In this document: piece after piece, positions 39,240 to 47,581 of the stretch | How positions within the stretch are numbered: the first letter of the stretch is position 1 | Layout: each line of letters opens with the position of its first letter | Origin: Candidatus Aenigmatarchaeota archaeon | Lineage (GTDB): Archaea; Aenigmatarchaeota; Aenigmatarchaeia; CG10238-14; SCSR01 | DNA length: 64,000 nt | Direction of reading: 5' to 3' | NCBI GenBank assembly: GCA_016181005.1 | Contig: JACPAE010000002.1 | Span: 1-64,000, forward strand | Position numbers and translations under genes: made by a program | The notes under the pieces: model-generated | Seen by the model: only the letters and a program-made list of their open reading frames with translations | What the model was told of the DNA's origin: nothing | Database searches by the model: none

Positions 39240-39561
39240 CCGCCTTCAATTTTGCCAAGAAATCTGAAACAATCCTGTCTACATTCTTCTTGATAAATTC
39301 GTCGGACTTTGAGAGAATCTTTTCTATCTGCTTTTCCGTCTCCTCAGCTATCTTTTCCTTTTCTTTTGCAAGCTTGCTTTCCATCTCTTGCAGCCTTATT
39401 TTCCTGTCCTTGACAGCTTCTTCATAGGATTTGCTGGTTATTTCCAGGGCTTTGATGCTGGCCTTTTCAACCAGTTCTTTTTTTTTAGCATCTGCCTGCT
39501 GTATAACTTGGTCTGCCCTGTCCTCTGTCTCCTTCACTTTTTGGATGGTTTCGAAACCCAT
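39232..39561 (-). CDS. A/V-type ATP synthase subunit H (stalk coiled coil)
   Basis: Coiled coil, first gene of the operon. Confidence 0.82.
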   Translation of the reverse strand: MGFETIQKVKETEDRADQVIQQADAKKKELVEKASIKALEITSKSYEEAVKDRKIRLQEMESKLAKEKEKIAEETEKQIEKILSKSDEFIKKNVDRIVSDFLAKLKAGG

Positions 39562-39709
39562 CGCTATTCAACCCTTGGAGTCCCCCGAATTAAGTTTGTG
39601 GGGATGTGCTTTTAAAGATTGGCTGAATTTGAGAAAACTTGGCAGGTGAACGGAAGATATTTATAGTTCCCATTCGAATTTAATAGGAAGAAACATTGGT
39701 GCTTTAGCT

Positions 39710-39973
39710 TTATTCTTGAACCACTCTATAGATAATTTGGCAGACGTCTAATTCCCGTTGGTTATGGGGTGAGTTATAAAAACTTGGATCCTCGTTTAAA
39801 ATTTGTTTTTTTGCTGTAAAGGCATCGCCTGCAGTTTGATAAGGAGGCGCGTGTCCGTTCCTGACATTCCGATAGCCTTGTGGGAATACCACAGTTTCAA
39901 ACTCTCTAGTTCCATTAGCTCGAATAAATCTCATAACATAAAATCCTTCAGGCAGAAATGGTATATCAGGCAT
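39710..39973 (-). CDS. hypothetical protein
   Basis: 87-aa ORF. Confidence 0.5.
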   Translation of the reverse strand: MPDIPFLPEGFYVMRFIRANGTREFETVVFPQGYRNVRNGHAPPYQTAGDAFTAKKQILNEDPSFYNSPHNQRELDVCQIIYRVVQE

Positions 39974-40002
39974 ATGCTTCTTTTAATTAATGAATAGTTA
40001 AT

Positions 40003-40407
40003 CTATTTATTCTTTGACTTTTCCTTGAAATCCAACGAGCAGGAATTAATGCAGAATCTTTTGCCACTAGGCTTTGGCCCATCGTCGAAGACGTGTCCAA
40101 GATGACCACCGCACTTTTTGCAGACGACTTCAACCCTTTTCATACCGAGGCTGCTGTCAGTCCTCAATTCCACATTCTTTCTAGAAGCTGGCTCCGAGAA
40201 ACTAGGCCATCCTGTACCAGAATCGAATTTTGCATCGGATGAAAACAGTTCAGTGCCGCAAGCTGCACATGTATACATTCCGTTTTCCTTTTTGTGAAGC
40301 AGTTTTCCGGTGAATGGAGTTTCGGTCCCCTTTTCCCGCAAGACATGGTACTGTTCAGGCGTGAGCTTCTTTCTCCATTCTTCTTCCGTTTTTTGCATAC
40401 TCTTCAC
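40003..40407 (-). CDS. msrB: peptide-methionine (R)-S-oxide reductase
   Basis: [27 protein letters not shown]...[32 protein letters not shown]. Confidence 0.97.
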   Translation of the reverse strand: MKSMQKTEEEWRKKLTPEQYHVLREKGTETPFTGKLLHKKENGMYTCAACGTELFSSDAKFDSGTGWPSFSEPASRKNVELRTDSSLGMKRVEVVCKKCGGHLGHVFDDGPKPSGKRFCINSCSLDFKEKSKNK

Positions 40408-40467
40408 AATATTTTATTGTTGTGCAATGCTTTATGAATGGCGAAATGTTAATAAAATGGTTGGAGA

Positions 40468-41730
40468 ATGACACAGATTAAAATCGAAGAGCTTGGTTTG
40501 AGGCCGGAGCTGCAGAGGGCAATAGGGGAGCTGGAGTACACCGAGCTCACTCCGATACAGGAGAAATGCATACCGGAGATACGCCAAGGCAAGGATGTCG
40601 TCGGCCAGTCGAGCACAGGATCGGGGAAGACCGTTGCGTTTGGCTTGCCTATTATTGAGAAGATAGTGCACGGAAATGGTGTGCAAACACTTGTGCTTAC
40701 ACCTACAAGGGAGCTCTGTGTCCAGGTGACAGACGCTCTAAATCACCTCGGGAAATACATGCACATCAAGGCGGCGAGCGTGTACGGCGGAGCTGGGATC
40801 GAGCCGCAGATACAGGCGATTAAAAAGGCTGACATCGTTGTAGGCACGCCTGGAAGGATAATCGACCACATTCGAAGGAGAACCATCAGCTTTGTGAACG
40901 TGAAGATTCTAGTTCTTGACGAGGCTGACAGGATGCTGGACATGGGGTTCATCCGCGATGTGGAATTCATAATAGGCAATGTCCCGCGCCACAGGCAGAC
41001 GCTTTTATTCAGCGCGACGATTCCGCAAGAGGTGCATAGGGTAATAGAGAGGTATCTCAAGTCGCCTGTCTTTATGAAGACAGAGATTCATGTCGCAAAG
41101 CACCTGCTTAGGCAGGTCTATTACGAGGTGCAACCTGAAGAAAAATTCTCGCTGCTTGTGCACCTGCTGAAAGAAAGGCCGGACGGCATGTCAATAATAT
41201 TCTGCAGCACCAGAAGGGAGGCGGACGTGGTGGGGAGGAACCTTCTCAAGCAGGGGATAAGGTGCATGACCATACACGGAGGCATCGCGCAGAACAAGAG
41301 GCTCGCGTCGATAGACGCGCTGAAGAGCAGCAGGATAAATGCACTTGTCGCCACGGACGTGGCTGCGCGCGGGCTGGACATCAGAAATGTCACGCATATT
41401 TACAATTATGACGTGCCGAAGACGTCGGAAGAATATGTGCACAGGGTAGGAAGGACTGCCAGGGCTGGGATGGAAGGCGACGCCGTGACGCTGCTCACGA
41501 GGAACGACCATGACAATTTCAGGAGCGTTCTTCGCAACCGCAGTTTGGAAATAGAAAAGGCGGAAAAGCCGAAATTCGAAATAGTGCGCTTTGTCCGGGA
41601 GGGAAGATTTGGCAGAGATGATGGATATGATCGCAGACAGCATGGCGGTGGCAGGCCCCGTGGAATGTTTCACCGCAAATCCAGTGGAAGGTTCCCTGGA
41701 GGCTCAAGGTTTTCTAGAAGGCGCAGATGA
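40468..41730 (+). CDS. DEAD-box RNA helicase
   Basis: GQSSTGSGKTVAFGLP, VLDEADRMLDMGF, SAT, HRVGRTARAG. Confidence 0.97.
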   Translation: MTQIKIEELGLRPELQRAIGELEYTELTPIQEKCIPEIRQGKDVVGQSSTGSGKTVAFGLPIIEKIVHGNGVQTLVLTPTRELCVQVTDALNHLGKYMHIKAASVYGGAGIEPQIQAIKKADIVVGTPGRIIDHIRRRTISFVNVKILVLDEADRMLDMGFIRDVEFIIGNVPRHRQTLLFSATIPQEVHRVIERYLKSPVFMKTEIHVAKHLLRQVYYEVQPEEKFSLLVHLLKERPDGMSIIFCSTRREADVVGRNLLKQGIRCMTIHGGIAQNKRLASIDALKSSRINALVATDVAARGLDIRNVTHIYNYDVPKTSEEYVHRVGRTARAGMEGDAVTLLTRNDHDNFRSVLRNRSLEIEKAEKPKFEIVRFVREGRFGRDDGYDRRQHGGGRPRGMFHRKSSGRFPGGSRFSRRRR

Positions 41731-41739
41731 ATTAATTAA

Positions 41740-41891
41740 TGCTCCCGCCGGGATTTGAACCCGAGTCTGCAGCCGTATTAAACGGTTACTGCCTAGCCTC
41801 GTTTGCTATCATCTTGCATCAAACCTTTCCAAGTATAACTCGAAAGGGCATTGGACGAGGTTGTCTCTGTGTCCTTGACCGGAGTAGAAAA
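41740..41891 (-). tRNA. tRNA-Glu(UUC), multiply interrupted, no adjacent 5' acceptor strand (split/trans-spliced or decayed)
   Basis: D-arm TCTACTCCGGTCAAGGAC and 3' part GTTCAAATCCCGGCGGGAGCA match tRNA-Glu(CUC); anticodon segment CCCTTTCG; no GCTCCCG upstream. Confidence 0.7.
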
Positions 41892-41896
41892 CATAT

Positions 41897-42295
41897 ATGA
41901 ACGGAAATCGGGATTTTTATCATGATGTAGATGGTCTAGTTGATGCCTCGATTGAAGCTGCTTTAAAAGGAGAGACAACTTACTTGGGTACTATGTACGG
42001 ATTTGGTTTATATGTTCATGATTGGTCATTGCTTCTAACACTACCTCATCCTACAATAAGCGGTGTTGATGTTAGTTCTTTATCTAGATATTTACAATCT
42101 CATGGTTGGCGTTCTGACGGAAGCGGGGGCCTAATAACAGTAGATGAGGGGGAGCAATCACTTCAAATGCACTATCTAAATCTCAATAGAATCACCGAAA
42201 TGAAAGAAAAATATCTCGAAGAACTGCGTGAATTATCGAACTTGTTAGAGATTTACAGTGTACATAAAGGATTACAGAACACTGTTAGAAGTTAA
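41897..42295 (+). CDS. hypothetical protein
   Basis: 132-aa ORF. Confidence 0.6.
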   Translation: MNGNRDFYHDVDGLVDASIEAALKGETTYLGTMYGFGLYVHDWSLLLTLPHPTISGVDVSSLSRYLQSHGWRSDGSGGLITVDEGEQSLQMHYLNLNRITEMKEKYLEELRELSNLLEIYSVHKGLQNTVRS

Positions 42296-43279
42296 TGAAT
42301 TAATTCTATCAATTCTTTCGGCGCTAATGTCAGAATCTTTGCCTTATTTTTTGTTACTAAAATAGTATCTTCAATTCTTACGCCACCTATAGAAGGAATG
42401 TAAACTCCAGGCTCAACTGTAACAACCATGTTTTCCTTAAGAATAAAATCTGTTTGAGAACTCAACCTATTCCCGTCATGAACAGACAAGCCGACTTCAT
42501 GGCCAAGCGAATGTATGAACTTTCCTTTATACTTCTTTTCCACAATGCCACGCGCTAGTTTATCAACATCCTTGCCGTTAACACCATCTTTAACCATGTC
42601 AATGGCCTGCAATTGAGCGTCTAAAACTGTCTCGTACATGTCCTTCATTTTCTTATCGGCCTTGCCAAAAACAAAAGTGCGAGTAATGTCAGATGCGTAC
42701 CTTTCGAACTTTGCGCCAAAGTCCGCCAGGACAAACTGGTTTTTACCAAGCCTGTTGTCGGTAGGTGAGTGGTGCGGGCGTGAAGAGTTCTTGCCGAATG
42801 CCACTATCGTAGGAAAAGCCGTGCCTGTCGCTGTTTCGCGCATCATTGAAGTTATTTTTCCCGCAAGCTCACGTTCGGTCATGCCTGCTTTAATCATCGA
42901 ATGTATCTTCTCTCCAGCTTTTCCAGACACCTCGCAGGCTTTTGATATACGTTCGATTTCCTTCTTGTCCTTTATGGAACGAGCTTTAGACAATCCGTCC
43001 GAGACATCGACAATTTCCGCTTTCAAAATTTTCTGAATTTCAGTTGCCTTGTAGTAGGATATGCTTTTGGAGTTTATTCCTAAAGTTTTAATCCCACTCA
43101 GCGCCTTTTTTATCTGCCATGATGCCGGTCACGTAGAAGAAGTTCAAATCTATGTTAGGATACTCTGAGTTTGCCAAGATAATTGCATCCGCTTTTCCGT
43201 CCAAGTTTGAAAATATTCTCTTTATTCTGGATTCCATATATGAAAGATGTCGATGCAGATTGATTAATATTTGCCACAA
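42292..43279 (-). pseudogene. Xaa-Pro aminopeptidase (M24 family), frame-disrupted near its N-terminal third
   Basis: N-terminal ORF 43088-43279 (...NFFYVTGIMADKK) and C-terminal ORF 42292-43026 (HSPTDNRLGKNQFVLADFGAKFERYASDITRTFVF; HSLGHEVGLSVHDG); frames joined by removing one A from the A6 run at 43106-43111. Confidence 0.7.
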
Positions 43280-43861
43280 TCAAATATACGTTTCCATCAA
43301 TTCTTTCATATCTTCTATTAGTGCATATGCACGCGTGCCGTCACGGGATACTTCCTTCAATCTCCCGTCAGCTACCAACATCTCCAATGCCTCTTCTTTA
43401 GTTTTTCTACCAACTCCAGGAGTTCTGATATATGAAGGGGCAGGATATCCATTGGCATCGATAAATCTTCGTACTGCTTCGTACACAGTGTCTGCGGCAT
43501 TGTCTAAAGGACTATGCGGCTTTGTATACTTCTCACGATAAGTAGCCATCCATCTAATCGATTCAGGCGATTCCGCATAACCTCTTTCTAACATAATTCT
43601 CGTAACATAGTCCATGTCGCCTGGATCAACACTAGTGCTACGTACTATTTTAGGAAATTCTCCCGGGTAGCATTCCAAAATTTTAAGAAATCTTCCAATA
43701 TTAGTCCCTTGTGGATAATCAGGATCTCTTGGTACGAAAAATACAAGTTGATATTCTAGACCAGGCAAACTTATAATCTCAGGACGTCTTTTATATCCCG
43801 AATCTTCTATCGAATATCCAGGAGGAGGAAACCTTAAATCGAAAGTACCATTAGTTTCCAT
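43280..43861 (-). CDS. hypothetical protein
   Basis: 193-aa ORF. Confidence 0.6.
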   Translation of the reverse strand: METNGTFDLRFPPPGYSIEDSGYKRRPEIISLPGLEYQLVFFVPRDPDYPQGTNIGRFLKILECYPGEFPKIVRSTSVDPGDMDYVTRIMLERGYAESPESIRWMATYREKYTKPHSPLDNAADTVYEAVRRFIDANGYPAPSYIRTPGVGRKTKEEALEMLVADGRLKEVSRDGTRAYALIEDMKELMETYI

Positions 43862-43930
43862 ATTATTATTGAGTGTGTTAAATTTATAAAATATTCACAT
43901 TTGTGAGCGGGAGATGTGTGAAATCTCGAA

Positions 43931-44299
43931 TTAGATAGAAGATTTGTAATTCTGGTACATTTTTTCAACAGTTCTTCTATTGGCATAGCCATGGCCCTTG
44001 AACCCGCCGCCGAACGCTTTTGGTATGTGCATCATCTCGTGTATTATCGTCTTGACCTTCTCCTCGTTGCCCAGCTTGTCAAAGTTTTCCGATATGACTT
44101 CGATGACATAGTGGGCTTTGATGTCAAGGCCTGCTTGAACGGCTTTTGATACCGTGTGGCATCTCGCAAGCATCCTCCTGCTCTTGGAGCCCCTGCTTCT
44201 TATGCAAGCAACACGCGAAAGGTCGTGATTGATTCTCAGCTTGTGCGTGACATCCCTTAGCATCATCTCGATGTCAGGCGCCTTGTAATATTTTATCAT
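43931..44299 (-). CDS. putative metallopeptidase
   Basis: KVKTIIHEMMHIPKAFGGGFKGHG (HExxH). Confidence 0.75.
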   Translation of the reverse strand: MIKYYKAPDIEMMLRDVTHKLRINHDLSRVACIRSRGSKSRRMLARCHTVSKAVQAGLDIKAHYVIEVISENFDKLGNEEKVKTIIHEMMHIPKAFGGGFKGHGYANRRTVEKMYQNYKSSI

Positions 44300-44309
44300 A
44301 ACAATAAAG

Positions 44310-44400
44310 TGGGCAGGGAGAGATTTGAACTCTCGACCGCTCGGTTATCAGCCGAGTGCATATTGGATTTAATCTTCCAACCAGGCTAAGCTACCCGCCC
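44310..44400 (-). tRNA. tRNA-Ile(GAU) with a hairpin insertion in the D-loop
   Basis: Acceptor GGGCGGG; CTCGG-CTGATAA-CCGAG; about 26 nt between D-stem halves including TTGGA-n8-TCCAA. Confidence 0.85.
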
Positions 44401-44462
44401 ATCAAGTTATTAATTAATTAGAATTACTTAAGTTTTTAATGAATTGGTTGAACAAGTTTTAG

Positions 44463-44891
44463 TTATTTACGTTTTACAGATTTTCTAACTGGCACACTAA
44501 TAGAACTTTCTTCTATTGATCTTTCCATAGCTTTAATTCCCAATGTCCATTCCAATGATTTCAAAGCTTTAACGACTTCGTTCTTCTCATCCAAAGTGTA
44601 CATTGTAGCTTTCCCTACTTCACGTGTTTTTTTGAAAATCCCGTTCTTTTCCAGAATATGGAAGTACTTGTAAAAAGTTATTCTGCTTATACCCGAATGC
44701 CTTATTGCCTCCTCCTTTGAATAATCTGACAGAGGATTGTCTAGGAAAAAGTCTATAATCCTTATTACCGGTGAATGTCCAAACGTTTCAACTAGAATTG
44801 TCTGATCTTCCATAAGTTTGTTATTAGGTCTATAGTATATAAATATATACCTTGAAAGTTCAAAAATTAAACTATGCTTTCCGACGAACAA
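44463..44891 (-). CDS. winged-helix transcriptional regulator
   Basis: SKEEAIRHSGISRITFYKYFHILEKNGIFKKTREVGKATMYTLDE. Confidence 0.8.
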   Translation of the reverse strand: MFVGKHSLIFELSRYIFIYYRPNNKLMEDQTILVETFGHSPVIRIIDFFLDNPLSDYSKEEAIRHSGISRITFYKYFHILEKNGIFKKTREVGKATMYTLDEKNEVVKALKSLEWTLGIKAMERSIEESSISVPVRKSVKRK

Positions 44892-45161
44892 ATCAAAGCC
44901 TTAATATTGTATAAGCTCTTTTTGAGAAGATGCTGGGGTGGTAAGCATACTTCCTTCGACAATCTTAAGAAGGGTGTAAAAGTTCAGGAGTTGGGCAAGG
45001 AAGGTTTGAAAAGAATAGATAAAATAGGCAAGGATCTGATTAGAGAGGGTGCACTTTTAACAAAACCTACAAGCTATGGATTGCAAATCAGCTTGAATCC
45101 AAGATTTTCGCAAGAAATAAAAGCTCTAATACAAAAGTATTTTCATGACTCGGGCCAGTAG
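44874..45161 (+). CDS. hypothetical small basic protein
   Basis: 95-aa ORF, 3' end overlaps the tRNA 5' end. Confidence 0.6.
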   Translation: MLSDEQIKALILYKLFLRRCWGGKHTSFDNLKKGVKVQELGKEGLKRIDKIGKDLIREGALLTKPTSYGLQISLNPRFSQEIKALIQKYFHDSGQ

Positions 45162-45269
45162 ATCAACGGTAGATATCTAGTGTGAACACGTGTTCACGAT
45201 AGCCGATATCGTCTCCTTCGCAAGGAGATAGTGTAAAGAAGGCTCTGGGTTCGAATCCCAGCTGGTCCA
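45152..45269 (+). tRNA. tRNA-Ala(CGC) with two non-canonical introns (about 45175-45209 in the D-stem and about 45229-45239 in the variable region)
   Basis: GGGCCAG/CTGGTCC acceptor with G3:U70; TCTCC-TTCGCAA-GGAGA; D-stem GATC/GAT|C closes only after removing 35 nt; T-arm CTGGGTTCGAATCCCAG. Confidence 0.88.
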
Positions 45270-45385
45270 CCTTTCATTTTCTATAGCTTAACTTTTAAGA
45301 TTAATAAAAATTTATTGTCTCAACTTCAAGCTAGAGTCTCAAGCCTAAAACTATTTATTATTCTAATCATAAAGAGTATAGTAAT

Positions 45386-45799
45386 ATGTTTGTGTCCGAG
45401 ATAAACACAGAAAAGAAGTACACAGGAATACTTCAGTTATTGCTAGTAACCCTAATGATCGAAGGTATTGTCAATGTTGCTGTTATGATTTCAATTATTT
45501 TGTTTAATTATAACTTTTTACAATTATTTTCAAACATTATCTTTCAAATAAATCCAACAAAAATATATGTTGCAATTTTCGGTACAATAGGAATTTTTAA
45601 AATAATTTCTATATATGCATTGTATAAGTGGAAAAAATGGGGCTTTTACGGAATAGTAGGCTGTTACATATTAACAGCCCTGATTGATTTCTTCATTACA
45701 AAATCACTTTCTCCACAAATCATATTACGTGGAATAATTGGTCCTGTATTTCTATTCGGCTTGTTTATAATTGATAAAAAATGGGGTTATCTCGAATGA
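45386..45799 (+). CDS. hypothetical membrane protein (four TM)
   Basis: 137-aa hydrophobic ORF. Confidence 0.65.
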   Translation: MFVSEINTEKKYTGILQLLLVTLMIEGIVNVAVMISIILFNYNFLQLFSNIIFQINPTKIYVAIFGTIGIFKIISIYALYKWKKWGFYGIVGCYILTALIDFFITKSLSPQIILRGIIGPVFLFGLFIIDKKWGYLE

Positions 45800-45939
45800 T
45801 TTCTAAAAAATGACATCCTACCCAGGCTAAAGCACCGGGGTTTCCTTTTTATTAACCTGGTTTCCAGCTTGTCTGCAATTCATCTAGCAGACTGAAGTCC
45901 GTAGATTTCTTGCTCAGGGATTAACTTTTAAGATTAAAA

Positions 45940-47490
45940 TTATTTCACGACGTCTTCCCACTTTGCTTTCGACTTGCTTACCCATGAAAATTTTTTCTGC
46001 AACGCTGACGTGTAGAGCTTGGTCCAGTCTATTCCCATCTTGTCCAGCCATGACTTGTAGACGCGGGGATCAATGTAATTCTTTAGCGACGTGCCAAGAT
46101 TGTACTCCTTTGTCTTCTTCGAAAGCTCTATGTCCATCTTCAGCTTTTCAATCCTCTCCTTCAGCTTTTCCTTCTGCTTCTCAGTCTTCGGAGTTGAGTT
46201 CATCCACTTTGTCAGTTTCTCCTGCTTTCTTGCAAACGTCTCCTCCCAAGTCTTCGGCGGGGTTTTCTTGTGGTTGCATGCAATTGCTACTTCCAGGTTC
46301 CCCATTTTTGCGTGGTAGAGCTTTTTCACATTGTCGTCATTAGGCTTTACCTTCACGGCCGCAAGATAAGAGACTAGAGTGTTTGTAGCGTGGAATGTCC
46401 TGAATGACTTGGCCGTGAGGCCTTTGATGCATCTTCCGAAGAACTGGTTGACGTCCCGCGAGCTTGCACCGTCGAATATTAGGTCGGAAGGCTTTTTGCC
46501 ATTTGTAAATTCTCTCATGTTCTTGACGAACGCGGGATCCACGTCGGACAGAAGCAATCTCTTCTCCCATCTCACGCTGTCCTTGCCCAGAAAATCGAAC
46601 TCTATCGAGCCGGGATTGAACTTGACATGCTCTACTCTTAATGTGGAAGCGCCGACAGTGTCCGCCTCGTCTTCGTCCTTTTCATCGCCCACCCTCATGA
46701 CAAGCCTATCTATCAGGAAACATACAGTCGCGACCCTCCTTTCCTTGGCGTCCGTTGACTTGAGGCCCTTGTGTATGTGTTCCCTTATCTTTTGCAGGTT
46801 GTTGTCTATCGACATGGCCTTGTCGTACTTGTCCTTCTCCATCTTTTGCCTAAGGGCAGATCCCTCGCTCGGCCACACATATTTCATCTTGTCTGTTAGC
46901 TCGTCGTGCCAGGACGCCACCCACATATAGTCGTTGCCGTGGATCACTTTCTTCCAGTTGCCTAAAGGAACAGGCGAGTCTTTGCTTAGATTGAGGATGA
47001 CGTCTTCATGCTTTATCCTTCGCTTCCATTTTCCCCTTAGAGGATGCTGGCCCCTTCCCATGAAGATTCCCGGCGGCTCGACCATCCAGTTTGCTACTTC
47101 TGCCCTGCTTCCGTCAATAATGACATAGCCGTATTTCTCCTTCAGAGCCTCTTTCTGCTTTTTCCTTTCTGCTGCCAAGGCTTTCTTTTCTTCCTTTGTA
47201 AGGTTCTTTTCACTCTCCTGGTATTTGACAATTTCAGAGAAATCAATGTCGTCCATTTTTATATTGTGGTATTTCTCCGGGAGCAGTTTCTTGAAATTCG
47301 ATAGAAAGTTTTCCTGGAACGCAGTATCCTTTACATAAGGGGTGTTGATTTTCTTGGCCCATGCGTAGAGCATTTCCTCCTGCTCGGCATTCAACGGAAC
47401 TTTCTCTCCTTTAATCTTTACAGACAGTTTCCTCCACTGGTGTTCCGGCGGGAAATAGACGCCGTTGTGCTTGAAGGACTTCCACTTCAT
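45940..47490 (-). CDS. DNA topoisomerase type IB (eukaryote-like Top1)
   Basis: MKWKSFKHNGVYFPPEHQ...; KSFRTFHATNT; YNLGTSLKNYIDPRVYKSW (catalytic Tyr context). Confidence 0.93.
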   Translation of the reverse strand: MKWKSFKHNGVYFPPEHQWRKLSVKIKGEKVPLNAEQEEMLYAWAKKINTPYVKDTAFQENFLSNFKKLLPEKYHNIKMDDIDFSEIVKYQESEKNLTKEEKKALAAERKKQKEALKEKYGYVIIDGSRAEVANWMVEPPGIFMGRGQHPLRGKWKRRIKHEDVILNLSKDSPVPLGNWKKVIHGNDYMWVASWHDELTDKMKYVWPSEGSALRQKMEKDKYDKAMSIDNNLQKIREHIHKGLKSTDAKERRVATVCFLIDRLVMRVGDEKDEDEADTVGASTLRVEHVKFNPGSIEFDFLGKDSVRWEKRLLLSDVDPAFVKNMREFTNGKKPSDLIFDGASSRDVNQFFGRCIKGLTAKSFRTFHATNTLVSYLAAVKVKPNDDNVKKLYHAKMGNLEVAIACNHKKTPPKTWEETFARKQEKLTKWMNSTPKTEKQKEKLKERIEKLKMDIELSKKTKEYNLGTSLKNYIDPRVYKSWLDKMGIDWTKLYTSALQKKFSWVSKSKAKWEDVVK

Positions 47491-47581
47491 TCATTAGAGT
47501 TAGGCGAGATGGATTTATAAAAGTAAATCTGACTAGTTAAGAAGTTTTAAATCCTTTTCTACCTCTGTAATCTTAGTCACT

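Noticed and set aside
43088-43130. BHB intron in the Xaa-Pro aminopeptidase
   Set aside because: The joined protein is already shorter than expected; removing more sequence would worsen it. A single-base indel fits better.
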